From Opisthorchis felineus (Eukaryota > Platyhelminthes > Trematoda > Opisthorchiida > Opisthorchiidae): DNA of 64,000 nt. A program made the position numbers and the translations under genes. Each line of letters begins with the position of its first letter. The first letter of the stretch is position 1. Shown one piece after another: positions 13,600 through 26,500 of the stretch. The stretch covers positions 1-64,000 of the forward strand of contig SJOL01004855.1 in NCBI GenBank assembly GCA_004794785.1. Reading direction: 5' to 3'. The notes beneath the pieces are model-generated. The model was not told where the DNA came from and searched no databases. It was given only the letters and a program-made list of their open reading frames with translations.

Positions 13600-14140
13600 A
13601 AAAGAGTGTTTATATTAGTGGCGAGGATTCTGGGAGAACCGCTTCTATTCTGGTAAAAACCCAACTAATTGGAGGTGCCCTTCCAGGTGGCATGCAGCAG
13701 AGAGATGCCAGCTTGTTACTGGTATCTTTCTCCTGTCTGACTGATCCGTTTGTCGTTTGGCCAACCGAGGGCGTCAAGTCAACCAAGCAAGCAGCCTGAA
13801 GGCTGACTGGGACGTGATGTACTAGAAAAGCACAGTGAGCCAATGGGAACAGAGGAACAGTACTACTGAAATGGAGCAACCCAATGCAACAAACAGATGC
13901 AAGATAACCAGACCAAAACACAGCGCAAATCGCGAAATGACCAATCATGTTAAGTGCCGGACAGCCCTCAAACAACCGCCACCCAACCGCGCACTTAAGA
14001 TGCCCACCCGCAGGGTGACTAGATATTTGAAAGCCAGTTGTCAATCTCGGCGAGCAGATATACTTTCACCCGATCATTCGCCAGTTAGCTCACTAAAACT
14101 ACAAATATTTAGACACATCACCGACAATCAAATATTCAGT
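13600..14140 (+). repeat. R1 repeat copy, diverged
   Basis: Landmarks are caacccaatgcaacaaacag and aagataaccagaccaaaac, then gggtgactagatatttgaaa and ctcggcgagcagat. The 144- and 117-residue frames on both strands fall inside it and are not supported as genes. Confidence 0.5.
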
Positions 14141-14651
14141 CGTGATATAATCAAATTACTGACGACTAGTAGCCGTCATTGTTCGTGAAACAACCTTATT
14201 TTTAGATACCGAAAAGTGACAATAGTATTAATAAATCGAGTTCTTTACCAAACGTCAGATGAGCTATTATTCACACACCCAATTGCGGTACCCAGTTCGT
14301 TAGACACAGAAACACGGGTTTGTGTGCATTTGTTTGCTTTCCGCTTCCCGTCGACCACTTGGTACTACAAATAGAAGGGCAGTTGAAGCGAAAACTTCGA
14401 CATTTTGTGCGAACCCTTTGCTGCACTGTGAAATATATCTGCATCTTTTCCTCGAAACTTGAATGTGAGGTTACGACTGACCGATTTTCCAACATCATAA
14501 TTTGTCATTTTACCAAAAAACTAGGCAGTCATGCTTGATAAGTATGACTTCTCTCCAACATATCGGTTGCAGTTACGCATACAGTAGATGTTTCTTATTG
14601 GTCATTTATCAGAGTATGAAATTCGTTTTCAACCATTGTTTTCTTATCAAG

Positions 14652-14666
14652 GACCAGTTGAAACAG
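14652..14666 (+). CDS. Weak candidate upstream micro-exon (15 nt)
   Basis: The acceptor is ccattgttttcttatcaag and the donor is gtaggc. Phase 1 gives PVET, and its last G would join TG of 17562 to make Val. Like the 12833 candidate it obeys the phase rule but carries little information. Confidence 0.18.
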
Positions 14667-14799
14667 GTAGGCGATACAGAGCTTTTGCAAACAAACGGAT
14701 TAGTCGATTTATCATGTCTTTCTCCTGATCGTTTTGTCAAAAGGGGCACTTCGGCAGTGGTTGTTTTCAATACAGTTTTTCTCCTGTCAGTGAAGACAC

Positions 14800-14985
14800 T
14801 TTATGCTGAAAAGTCGAGATGCGCTATACAGCTGTTTCATCCTTGTCGGGAATTGTCTATGGCGCGCATCTCACGAAACGCAGAGTTTCGAACGCGCGAC
14901 CTGCTGGCCAATCGCTGAACATTAACCGTTTGACCACGAGTGACTGATCACCAGTGTGCTCAGCTCTCACTTGGGTAGGACATAG
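14800..14985 (-). mobile_element. S2 SINE copy
   Basis: The minus strand has a 5' part (gctatgtcctacccaagtg), a tRNA-like head with ggtcgcgcgttcgaaactc at about 14885-14945, and a ribozyme remnant at 14821-14865 ending GATGAAACAGCTGTATAGCGC. The CTGATGA core is lost. Confidence 0.65.
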
Positions 14986-15714
14986 CGTTGTCTTCTATGC
15001 GTCATTTATGATGGGCGATGAAACCATCAAGATTCAAACAAGGAGTTCATGTCTTCAAACTAATTTGGTTTCGTCGAGAAGATAAGATTCTTCAACTGGG
15101 GTTACTAAATTCCACAGTCTGCTAAATAACACCGGAATAAAATTTCTGTTTGGAAGAAGTGACCTCGTGCGTATTGGCAGGTATTCATTCCGCAGGGTGC
15201 TTCCAAACCATAATTCTTCAAAGCAGGAGTAATCAAGTGTATCCAAATTTCAATGTTTGGCTGGGTTTACATGTGACTTCAGAAACCAGTTGGGCACCAA
15301 AACCTCGCAAGTTTATTGAGTCACGGATCGATTACGTAAATGGTCGTGTAAATCAGTGAAAAATTGAAACGACTATGTATTCGTCCCTTTAAACAGAGAA
15401 CACTCCTGATAACGGCCAACTTTATTCTATTGTTTGGACTGGTTTTCTCTCATGAAACAAATCACCAGTTCGAGCACACACTGCCGAAATTCTGCGGCAT
15501 AAAATGACGGCAAACTACCGATAAATGAAAGTGGAGCACAAATAACCACATTCTGTTGAATTCAGCTTATTCAACGAGAAAAAAAGAGAATATCCGTGAT
15601 CCGCAGCTTCATTCAGAAATGTCACTAGTATTTGAACCCCACACAAATCATTGGATTCATGGTAATGTCTTCATCTTCAGTAAAGATTTCATCATGTCAG
15701 TCAAACCGGTCTAT

Positions 15715-15790
15715 GGTGAAATCCCGAAAAGAACTGTACATCTGTTCCTTCCTTGTCGGGAATCATCAGCATAGACCACCTCTCGTGGCT
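15715..15790 (-). mobile_element. S2 SINE fragment with near-intact hammerhead core
   Basis: At 15731-15775 the minus strand reads CTGATGATTCCCGACAAGG, then AAGGAACAGATGTACAGTTC. The core CTGATGA is kept, but GAAAC is changed to GGAAC. Confidence 0.6.
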
Positions 15791-15799
15791 TTTATGGCC

Positions 15800-17561
15800 G
15801 GTGTGGTCCCTGATGATATTTGATGGCGCACCACAATTTAGCGAAACAGGTAGAACTTTCTACTGGATAATGTAAAACCTTGAATCGTGTACACGGGCAA
15901 TCTGGGTTTCTATCAGCATCTGATGTATACGGTACTGCTACATGCGGTCAGCATGTTTGCCCAATGCTCTAGTCATGACGCCAACTGTCACACCTACAAG
16001 CAACTTCCAATTCTCGGGGCTTCCAAAGCAGCGAATTGTCACATTACTTGCAGGCCATAACGAACCACATCCGCGGGACCCCTATCAGCCGCATCGCGTT
16101 GGGATAACCACTTATTTTTTGTTATTGACGTCAGCCATACGAATGTACTTCCCACAAAGCAAATTATCAAACAAAATGTCTCTGAAATGAGGGAGCGCTG
16201 CTCCTACGATGTCCTTGTAGTTTAATGAAATCCAGACGACATCACACCAGGTCGAGGTAATCGTTCTAACCGTTATGGTATAGTTTATCCTAAAAGCACG
16301 TTTTATCCCCTCTGCAAGTTTTAGAGGTTGCTATTTTCGTGCATAATTCAGGACCTACGTAAAGCTCGAAATTGAACAGTTACCAGAGCTCCTCAGTTTT
16401 GAGCACTTTAAACGGCTGACGTTTATTCTTTCCATTATTTGATGAAAAATTAGCCGAGAGACATATAAGCCGACGTGAGTTTTACCCTGATCTCTCATAT
16501 AAATATTTGACTAAATAATTCCGCCGCTGACCACTAAAACTGAAACATAACTTGGAAGTAAAACAATTTCAATCATTCCAAGTGATTTCTTGAAATAGTC
16601 TGAGTATATGTATTAGCATGATTTTGTGTTTCTGGTTCACTAAAGTGATCGGGCCCTTGTGGGCAATTCACTAGCCTCAAATCATGTTACCCTGCTTCTT
16701 CCGGGGCCTAAAACACCGTACGCAAATTTAAAGTAAATTTACGGACGAGCGGTCATCATCTACGAAGATTGCTGGCAACTGCAATCATTGCAGAGAAGTT
16801 CTATTCCACCCTCTCGGGGATCTTGCTCTCTGGCTTGATTTGGACAGTTGGACTATATATAATGCTATACAGTGCTGGGCATTAAGTGTTTTCCCAATCG
16901 CATTCACAGTATTTCAAATGGATTTTCACTTCAGTCTGAAAACATCCGCGTACCTGGATAATCCATGTTTTACAATCTATCGCGCGCGACCATGTAAGAA
17001 GCGCAAACTTATTTCATTTGCTCTCTTTTGTTAATTCCTTCTGAGGAAAACACTTATTGAGATGTGGCGACCTGCAAAAAAACAACATCAGTGGATAGCT
17101 CACTTAAGAGTAAAACAAACTGCGTAGGGTATAGCGGCATTCTTTTCATTCATTATATATTGTTTTTAGCTGGTGAAAAGCCTGGAACATGGCATAAATG
17201 TTTCCCCCGAAGCATTCTGTGAGCTTCTTTTACGCACTCAGTCTAACCCAAAACTCGTCGTCACTTATGTGCGAACCCGGAACATATCGATTAATCGATT
17301 AATCGAATTAATCATGTGACATGAACTCACAGGCCAATCAAAAATACTGACGTTAATCTCTTGTCTATGCAAGCGGCCACCGAATTCAGGCAAAGCAGAC
17401 TAGCAACAGGCGTGGCGCTCAAATGGATATAAAATGAGCATGAATCCAGCAATTTTGCGGCAACTCACTACTATAACTTGTAGATAACTGAACAGTATTG
17501 TTCAGGAAGTTTGCCTCTAACGGGTTCATGCCTCCTTCTCTAATTCCTCTCAACTGGACAG
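15800..17561. other. AT-rich noncoding stretch
   Basis: Putative intron upstream of the first well-supported micro-exon. No repeats or domains recognised. Confidence 0.45.
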
Positions 17562-17597
17562 TGACCAGAATGCAAAGTCATGAACAACCCCGACAGC
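17562..17597 (+). CDS. Candidate 36-nt micro-exon of the VAL gene
   Basis: It is flanked by ctaattcctctcaactggacag and cgtaagta, both good splice signals. Only phase 1 is open; phases 0 and 2 each hit a stop. In phase 1 it encodes [11 protein letters not shown], a polar Gln-rich peptide like those of the other micro-exons. The last base C joins CT of 27574 to make a Pro codon. The following intron would be about 10 kb and would contain the CTGA microsatellite, the Ty3 relic and the large LINE. Confidence 0.5.
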
Positions 17598-20500
17598 GTA
17601 AGTAGCGTTTTCACGAGTACTTCTCAATCTGTTCAATCTGTTTTGATAAATCAAATAACCGTATTTTTAAGTCCTAATTTAAATTAGACGCGCGGTTCAT
17701 AGGTTGACGTGCTGAGAGAATTCCAGGGAAATATATTGCACATAACTTTCAGAACGTTAGCAAAAATGTATTTTTAGTGGGACCGTTTGTTCAGGGGTAT
17801 GATTATTCATGCAGTATACAGTGAGCCTCCGAAAAAGAGGATAACAAGGGGAAGACCGCGTTGTGCATTGTTCCCTTCGCACAGTGGATCTCCTGACGAA
17901 AGTGTGCAGGATTAGGTAAAGCTACCGACGAACCAGGTGAATCACCGTCATTTTGTTTCATTTAGCAACGTTTTCTGGCAAACATAAAAGACCAGGGTTC
18001 ATAATTTGGTCTACCGATGGGTATGTTAATCCTCCACTTCGAAAAGAACTGCACTCGCCAGTCTCAGTTTGACAAACTTACAGGGTCACTTTGAGAACAA
18101 TCCACAAGAACGTACTCTCTCATTCACGGTATACGAATCCGTGATATAACTCCCTCTGAAAATGGGTAATTGACCAAGTGACACAAGAGTTCTACATTTC
18201 TGTGGAGGTTTCTGTTCTTGTTGTTGATTGTAGTGGTGTGGGTCGGAGCGGTTAGGTTCGAGGCATCCACAAAAACATATTATATCGGCATGCATGCAGT
18301 TGCGCTACCCACAGAAACAACCGATCCTGTAATTTCACCAACCCCAATTTCAACTTATCGTCGAGAAATGAACCTTCGCCGCATCAGAGAGTATCTACGA
18401 GCGTGCAGCAGACAAGATGCTGCGTTGTTACTGCGATTGGATATGCCATGAATAGAAAAAATGCAGATTTTTACAAGATGAGAAATTCAAATCGTCAAAG
18501 TTGTGGAACGGGAAATAATGAAAGAAATAAACTTTATAAAACTATTACTATTTTGATTGGATCACCAAAATGGTTCGAGGGCCCTCAGTTCGGCATCATC
18601 TGTTGAGTGAGCTAAAGAGGAAGTTCATTCTCACTAGGAATGACCCAGTTCTGAGAGACATCAGTTATCGGTTCCCTTGCTATTTAGGCTGCGAAAACAA
18701 CAACATCGTCCGTGTCCTTCAGGATTCGCTCTTACTGTCTGCCTTTCTTCCACTGTTTCAAACACTCTGTTATCTGACTACAAGTTTTGTCCAGCGTGGG
18801 CTTGAGCGTTTTCAGTGTTTCCACTTTACAGCCGTCCCCAGACTTAATATCGTATGTATCCAGGGGATGAACTCAAATCCGAGTCTAAAATCCATTTTAA
18901 AAAATTGCAGAACCTTTCTTGGCATTTTTTGTTTGCCAATCTGTTCCATTCAAAAGACCTCCATGTAAAATATGTCACGTGCGCTTGGTTTTGAGTGAAT
19001 GTGGACTCTTCTTGGAAGATGTGCGACAACTTAGCGCAATTTTACGTCAAGCATAAAAGTATCCCTTAATCTGTCTGCGCCAACCGTGTACTTAAGAGGA
19101 AACCCGCTTCAAACATCGAGAGTTTTGGGTGATTCGCCATTGTCCTTTTTTGTGAAAAGAATCAAATTTATGCAGAGTAGATAAAACCGATCACAAGGGC
19201 GACTCATGGATAACGAGAACGGCAGGTCTGAACCAAAGGTTCTAGGATGTTTTGTGCAGACTGACATGAAGATTGAGGGTTACTCGTAGGCCAGAAATAT
19301 TCATCTAGAGATCACAGTTTATATGTAGATGGGAGCAGCATTTTCAACATCCTTAGACCGATGCATTTGGGGATGACAATGTGTTCTTGAGAGTAATTTC
19401 CACAAACCTAATTCCCAAGAAATCCCAACTTCATACGGAACCCATCTCACTCAGCAGAAATGATATAAACATTATTTCAATAAGACCAAAATACCTATCT
19501 GCATTTGTCCTCATTTTTAAGTAATTATTATTGATCGTCGCTGAAAAAGGACGTTATTATGACACCTCCAGAAGAGAATCGCTTGGCAGATTCCGCGGAT
19601 TCCTGTTGCAGATTCCTACAACAAACGAATGGTGAACCTGAAAGATATGATCCTGTCATGATACAAGCAGTGACCATGTATCAAAGCTACTGCTATCTGA
19701 CTGCTAGCTGTCAGTCTGCTTTTTCGGATAAGCACCGATGAGCTGATTCGGCCATGGCCTCCATTAATCTCCCCATCCCTGGTGAACGAAGCTGTAGTAG
19801 ATTCAGCAGACTGATTCAGACTGACTGACTGACTGACTGACTGACTGACTGACTGACTGACTGACTGACTGACTGACTGACTGACTGACTGACTGACTGA
19901 CTGACTGACTGACTGACTGACTGACTGACTGACTGACTGACTGACTGACTGACTGACTGACTGACTGACTGACTGACTGACTGACTGACTGACTGACTGA
20001 CTGACTGACTGACTGACTGACTGACTGACTGACTGACTGACTGACTGACTGACTGACTGACTGACTGACTGACTGACTGACTGACTGACTGACTGACTGA
20101 CTGACTGACTGACTGACTGACTGACTGACTGACTGACTGACTGACTGACTGACTGACTGACTGACTGACTGACTGACTGACTGACTGACTGACTGACTGA
20201 CTGTCTGACTGACTGGGATGAATCGTACGAGATTCCGGTAGCAGTCGCTCTCGCTTTATGTTGATCAGCACTACTGACCCGATGGTTTGCAGTATGTGTT
20301 AACTGGGAAAGAAGTCGCGATTTTTTCATACAAACCGAGTGAGCATGGCTGGATAAGATTGTGGGGTTCAGTCGCGTAGGCCGCGGCATCTTGGTACCCA
20401 TCGAACACAGACAGCAGATCCTTTGCGAAAGCAAAGATTGCAGGCCGTACCAGCACAACTACAATGTCGCCATGCGTATTTTACTACTTAATGAATTTAA

Positions 20501-23500
20501 TGGGAATTAAGTTCATGTACTTGGACTGTAGGTTTGAAGAAGGGTGCACGCCCAGTAACTTCTTCAAACAGAATGCGTCGACCATCTAAGTTGCTGCATT
20601 CTCCTTCAACCTCTCTCGTAAAAACTTGCTGGTGGTAACAGTCTTCAACATTGAGGAAAGTCTGGAAGAGCTCGCCAGGAGATTGCGTCAAAACAAATCT
20701 CTATTGCTCCCTTTTATTTCCAATTCTCGGTGCCTCTCAGTACTTTCGAACGTTTCTGGCGATGAACCACACCCTTTACATGGACCAACTGATTCATTCT
20801 GGTTGTACCAGTATGATGAATATCGCTCGCACACTGTAGGTGACACTTACCCACTGGTAATCGACCTGGCAAGCATCAGACATGATGTGATATGTGTGTG
20901 CGCGTTGTGGTTCCAGTGTTAAATACCACAGAGTAGCATTTTGCAGTCTTCAGTCGATCCGAAATATGGCGTTAGGCACAACAACGTCCATAGCGCCGGC
21001 TCTATCCAGAATATGAAGTCTGTGTTGAAAAAGCCGAAATAGGTGAGCAAACCTGGGGCGGGTGCCAAAGACGTGGGAAAATGGATAGATCGTTACAAGT
21101 CGGAGGTGATAGCTGAAAAGCTTGATATGGCAATCAGGATGTGAAGACATAGAGGTAACCTGTTTCATTATTGATGAGCAGCGCGTTGAAGTCACTAACA
21201 ATCCAAGGAGAGGTACTCGAAGTTCTGGAACGTTTTACAAATTCTGGAGGTTGTATCAGTTCAGACTGCCGTGTGATAGACGAGCTCAATGCACGAATCT
21301 GTAAAGCTCGAGTCGTGTTTTTGTTGTATCGTGGAGCCGCTTGCCAGAGCAAGCGATAAAGAGAAGACGGAAACCAAGAACACGGCTACAATGTCAGGTC
21401 AAACATACAGAGCTATTGCATAAATATATAGGATGGTTGAATGGCCAAATATGATCACCCGCTTTGCTCGTTTTTGCCAAGCCAACGATGAAGTCCCTGC
21501 CGTGACCATTTTCACACCCGCTCCGCTAGTCACACGCTGCTAAGTCGTGTTTGTATTTTCCGGCCCGGACGGGTCCTGAGGTTCCCCTTTTCTGAGACAT
21601 ATCGCAGGTTCTCAAACTGGGGTGCTCCTGGGACCGTTTAGACGGAACTCTGCCTCGTCTAGTTCTTCTTTGCATCGAAGATGGGTTGACGTCAGTGTTT
21701 ACTTCCATCGATCCATTCTTCGGGTGCAGTTCAACGTTCCAAAGAGAAGATACAACCGTAAATCTGTTTTTTCTTTCTTGGATGGTATTGGGCGGAGCGC
21801 AATATTGAATTTGATTGGTATGCCGAATCCATACCACTCCGCCAACATCTACTCTACAGAAAACGCTCCTTTTCATCGCAATATCACTCCCGAACTCCAG
21901 CCATTTGCTGAGTAGTCTCTGACAAGAACAGAGTCTCCAGGGCTAAAAATACGTCTAGTGCGACATCTACCGTTGAATTTTTCTGATTGGTATTCGCCGC
22001 CGGTATGTCTGGTTTTCCCGGGCCGCAGTGCATCACACAATGTCTTCATTTTCTGCCCAAACATAACCTTGTATGGAGGCTCCCCATTTGGCGTATTTAG
22101 GTCTCATGTCATTCGGTAGTTGGTTAAGAGAGCATCAATCACGTTCTCCGCTGGTCTCTCCCCTCGAGATCTCAACAGAGCTCGCTTAAAGGTGTCCACA
22201 TTTCGCTCAGCTTGTCCATGTGATTAAGGGTGTTACGGCAGACTCCAGATATGCATCAGCGTATTGCGAACACAGAAGTCATGAAATAGAACTGAGGTGA
22301 ACCTCGAAATGTTTTCCGTTACTATGGTACGTGTTAACCCGAAAAAACTGAGTAGACTCCGCAGTTTATTCGTAGCTTCGGCAGATTCCTTGTGCATGCA
22401 AATTCTGGCCACTTCGTGAAAGCGTCTACAACTATCAAGTAGTCCAGACCATCAACTGGACCCACGAAGTCCATATGTGGCCGTTGGCATGGTGCCACAA
22501 GCATAGGCCAATCTTGTGGTTCGCATCGTCGCGGAGACTTGGCAACTTCCATGCACTGAGAACCATCGCGGCAATACTCCTCCAAATCCTTATCCATGCC
22601 GGGCCAATAAACATAAACTCTGACCAATGATTTCACTCGGCTTACTCCTAGGTGGCCGTTGTGAAACTGCCTGATTGCTCTTCGTTGGAGGATCTCTAGT
22701 ACAAACAATCTCTCAGCAAACATTAGACCGATCAATAGCGCCTCTTGCCGATTAGCATACAGACAAATCTTTGGATTGATGTTCTCTCTGGGCCAGCCAT
22801 GTGGAATAAAATTCATGACTGCTTGCAGCTCACAGTCGCGTTCAGTGGCCTCTTGAATAGGAGCCATGGTTAATGAGAGGGCTCATACACCGTCAGTGAT
22901 GATGCACCTGACGTCTGTTTCAACATTACCAGTTGCAATCACTGTCATCAAAAACCGCACTTTGAGATCCAGTGAGCGTCTTCCTTTTCGAAGGTGTTTG
23001 TCTGATATTTGATCAAAAAGGTGTATCCTCAATATGGGTTGGGCGAGGGGTTAAGGGTAAGGTGGGTTGAGGTAGCGTAGCACTCCCGGGATGGTAAATG
23101 TCTGACTGAGAATAATACTGCAATACCCACGAATGGGATGGAGCACGCATTTTCGAGAATGAGCACTTCGATGGGTCTCGACATCAGGCTCTCATATACA
23201 CGCAGGTATATCTGGGTCATTCAATGTATAAAAATCAAAACGAATCAGAGTAGAAAATTGAAACAAGTGTGCTAAATGCAGATAGACATTCCGGAAGTAT
23301 TCGCGAGTCACGGTCATCACATTTGATCGACTGTCATGTTTGTCTATTCACTAAAGAAAAGATCATTGGACAGATCAGGTCCTGCCTTGCCTGGACATGG
23401 CAAGCACAGAATGGAATCAGACGAGTTCGGACCCAGATCTCAGTGAATTTTTGTGGTCATGGTTTCTATGGTGTGCAATGTTTTACACCTCGTATGACGC

Positions 23501-26500
23501 GGTGTCGTGACGAAGAGACTGGATCTTACCGTGGTGTGACGGTTTGCGTACCTCCGTGACCCGTCGAGCTATATTGGGCGTGTCCGCGTGACACTCACAG
23601 AGTCTCCTATACCAGTTTGGTCAATGGGTAGAGGTCTGACGAACACAGTCTCCTGGCCCTTCAGGTTGGGGGTTGGAACATGTGTGGAGACGTGTTCCGT
23701 AAAAATGTTAATGTACTTGCATTTCCCACCAAACACCGCTGCCTTGCGATCAGGCTCCTGATTCGAAGGCTTTGGTCTCGGACACTAATCGTCCTCCGGC
23801 ACGTTGACAGCGTCCCAGTTCGCGTACAACCATGAATTTCACACTTACAACCAATCTCATATCACACCGGCAATTGCGCGGTGAATTCGGCCGCATGCAT
23901 CGCGGCGAGTAAGCGAATAATGGCTGCTGCTGACGCCTCCATTCTTCCCCTTTTTAAATGATTTTCCTTCTCTCATCCTACAACCCACTATTAAATCGTT
24001 CTTTGTGGGAACATCAGTTAGGGCTGATGAATTCGTTTGCCCTGCACCGGTTTTGGCAGCAACATCTGCGTGTCATCCGGCGCTGACATCCTCAGTTAGC
24101 TCGAAATCAATCTTCAGGCCCAGTCTGTCTGGCTGCTTTCAATGTTCGCATTCGCATTCTGAAACAAGCAGGACAAGGTGCTCTTGCTCTCACACTGGAC
24201 TTGCTTGACATTGATGTGTGCTGTGCATAAGAACGCAAGCATTCAAGATTCTCCCTCTGCTGCCGGCTGCGCACCGCTGGCGATCCAGAGGCCGCTGCAG
24301 CAGGATGGATACCCGTTGATAGTTACCTCTGTGCGGTTTGTCTAGCAACATCTGTCAAGTGTCACAAAAGAGAAGTTGATCGGTGTGTTTGTCGTCTGTA
24401 CCTACACCCCAGCCGACTGTAGTTCTGACACCATCACAGACTAGTTTTATGAACCCTTGAGCACTCAGGTACGTCAAGCCAGATGTTCAGATACCGCGGT
24501 AGTTGCCGGAGAGCTGAATGCAAGTTCGGATAGCCCAGCGAATCGCATATTACATTAGATGGTCGGAATGAATTGGACTCGGTAGGTACGGACAATGACG
24601 AACGATTGCTTCACCTATTAGCTGACCTCAGGCTACTATTTATGCAATGCTAACTTCCAGAATAACAGAAGTCGTCTGGCCAAATGATTTTCTCCAACAG
24701 CGTGCCAGCTACGGACCCATATTGATCATATCGTGATCAGTTACCGATGTTGCGGATCAATAAATGACTACCGCTCGTTCTGGAACACATTTGTGGATTC
24801 GAACCCCGTGCTCGTCCGGAGTCGCTTCTACCTTGGTTTTCAAGGGCCTTCCAAGGTGTGGACAAGTTGCTTGGCAACTGAAAGGCTAGCATATCCGTAG
24901 TTTAGGCCAACTGACCAGAACCTAGAGTTTCTTCCAACTGCTCTACCATCAGAGGTGAATTCATGCAGAAACGAGATCAATACCTCTCGGCATATTGCTA
25001 CTTCTCTTGGAGTTTTACCCGGAGCACGACGCTAATAGGTCCGCGCATGCACTGAGTGACATAGAGAACAATGGTACTACTTGATTTTCAAGGAAATGTT
25101 GCAGCCAGTCTCCAACATAATTTGGCCCGACGAATTAACAGACGTTAAGTGTCAGTGAGCGGGCGCGCCGACCGTGAAGCCTAGTGGACTCTGAAGGCTG
25201 AGAAAATCGAAGTGGCCCAGAAAGCCGGGAATGCCTGAAAATTGTTTCAGTTGATCCATGCGACAGGTCCCGGAATCCGGCTATTAGCGGAACCATCAAG
25301 AATGAAAGTGGCACGACCATTCAGAATGAAGAACGCCTCGACCGCTTGGCCAAATCCATCGAACAACAACTCTCATGGCCACCCACTACCACTCATTTGG
25401 AATCTACAGCTGGAGTAGGACCCTGGATGGTGAACCTGGAACCCCCAAGGCCTCGGACGTTCATGACTGTGTATGTACTCTGAAGCTCCACGGAGCTTCT
25501 GGTCCGGATGACCTGCTACCAGCATTATTCATCGGTGGAGGTGAAGTCCTCAGCGAGCACTTGTCCAAACTACTTGCCTGAATCTGAGAAAAGAAGACTG
25601 TCCCAGACAAATGGAGAGAATCGATGATAGTGCCCATTTTTAAAAAACGGGACCGTTGGTGAATGCGATAATCACAGGGGGATCGCCTTTAGGCTTCTTG
25701 GTGTGCAAGTGTATGCAGAGGGCTCTCCAATGATGTCCGTACGCAAAGTGTAACCGTCAGGGCTGGCCACTCTCTCCATTCCAGTTCATCTTCGTCATGG
25801 ACGAGGTAATGAGACGAACGCTGGAAGGTCCTCGAAACCCTGCTATTCAGATAGCTGCTCACGAAAACCTTATCGATCTGGAATATGCAGACGAAATAAT
25901 TATCGTCTTTGGAGAGGAAAAAAGGCATAGGTGTATTTGGATGATCTGATCAAAGTCATCCTGTCCTTTGGTATGCACTTTACACCCAACAAGTGTAAGA
26001 TCGTGTTCGTGGACATGCAGTCACTGAACACGCCAATGACAATCAAGGGAGAGACACTTAAGGTTGTGGAGCGTTTTATATATGTTGCAAGTTGTACCAG
26101 TTCCGATTTTAGTGTGACAAATGAGGTCAACGCACGACTCTGCAAGGCTCGGGTCGCGTTTGCTAATTCGAGACACCTATGGTGGCAAAGTGGTTTATCC
26201 CTGAATCTCAAAGGACGTGTGTATCAGGCTATAGTGGGGTTGTTTTGCTGTACGGCTGTGACACTTGGCCTGTTCGAGCAGCGGAACTCAGACGACTTAA
26301 ATTGCCCGACAGCCGTTGACTCAACCATAGCTCTTGTAGGTTGGTTTTGGAGAATCTGCAACGAGGCAGTTAGAAAACGAGTGTTCGGTTGTGCAACGGG
26401 AGCTTCCACTGAAGAATGTGTCCAGCATCTGAAGTTTCGTTGGTTAGGTCATGCAGTGCTTATGCCAAACCATCGTTTGCCGAAGAGAGTGCCGTTTTCC

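Noticed and set aside
13610..14044. 144-residue minus-strand frame
   Set aside because: It is antisense to the R1 repeat, with no conserved domain.
19616..20458. 280- and 151-residue minus-strand frames of repeated SQSV
   Set aside because: They are produced by the CTGA microsatellite, which has no stop on that strand in any frame; there is no other gene evidence.
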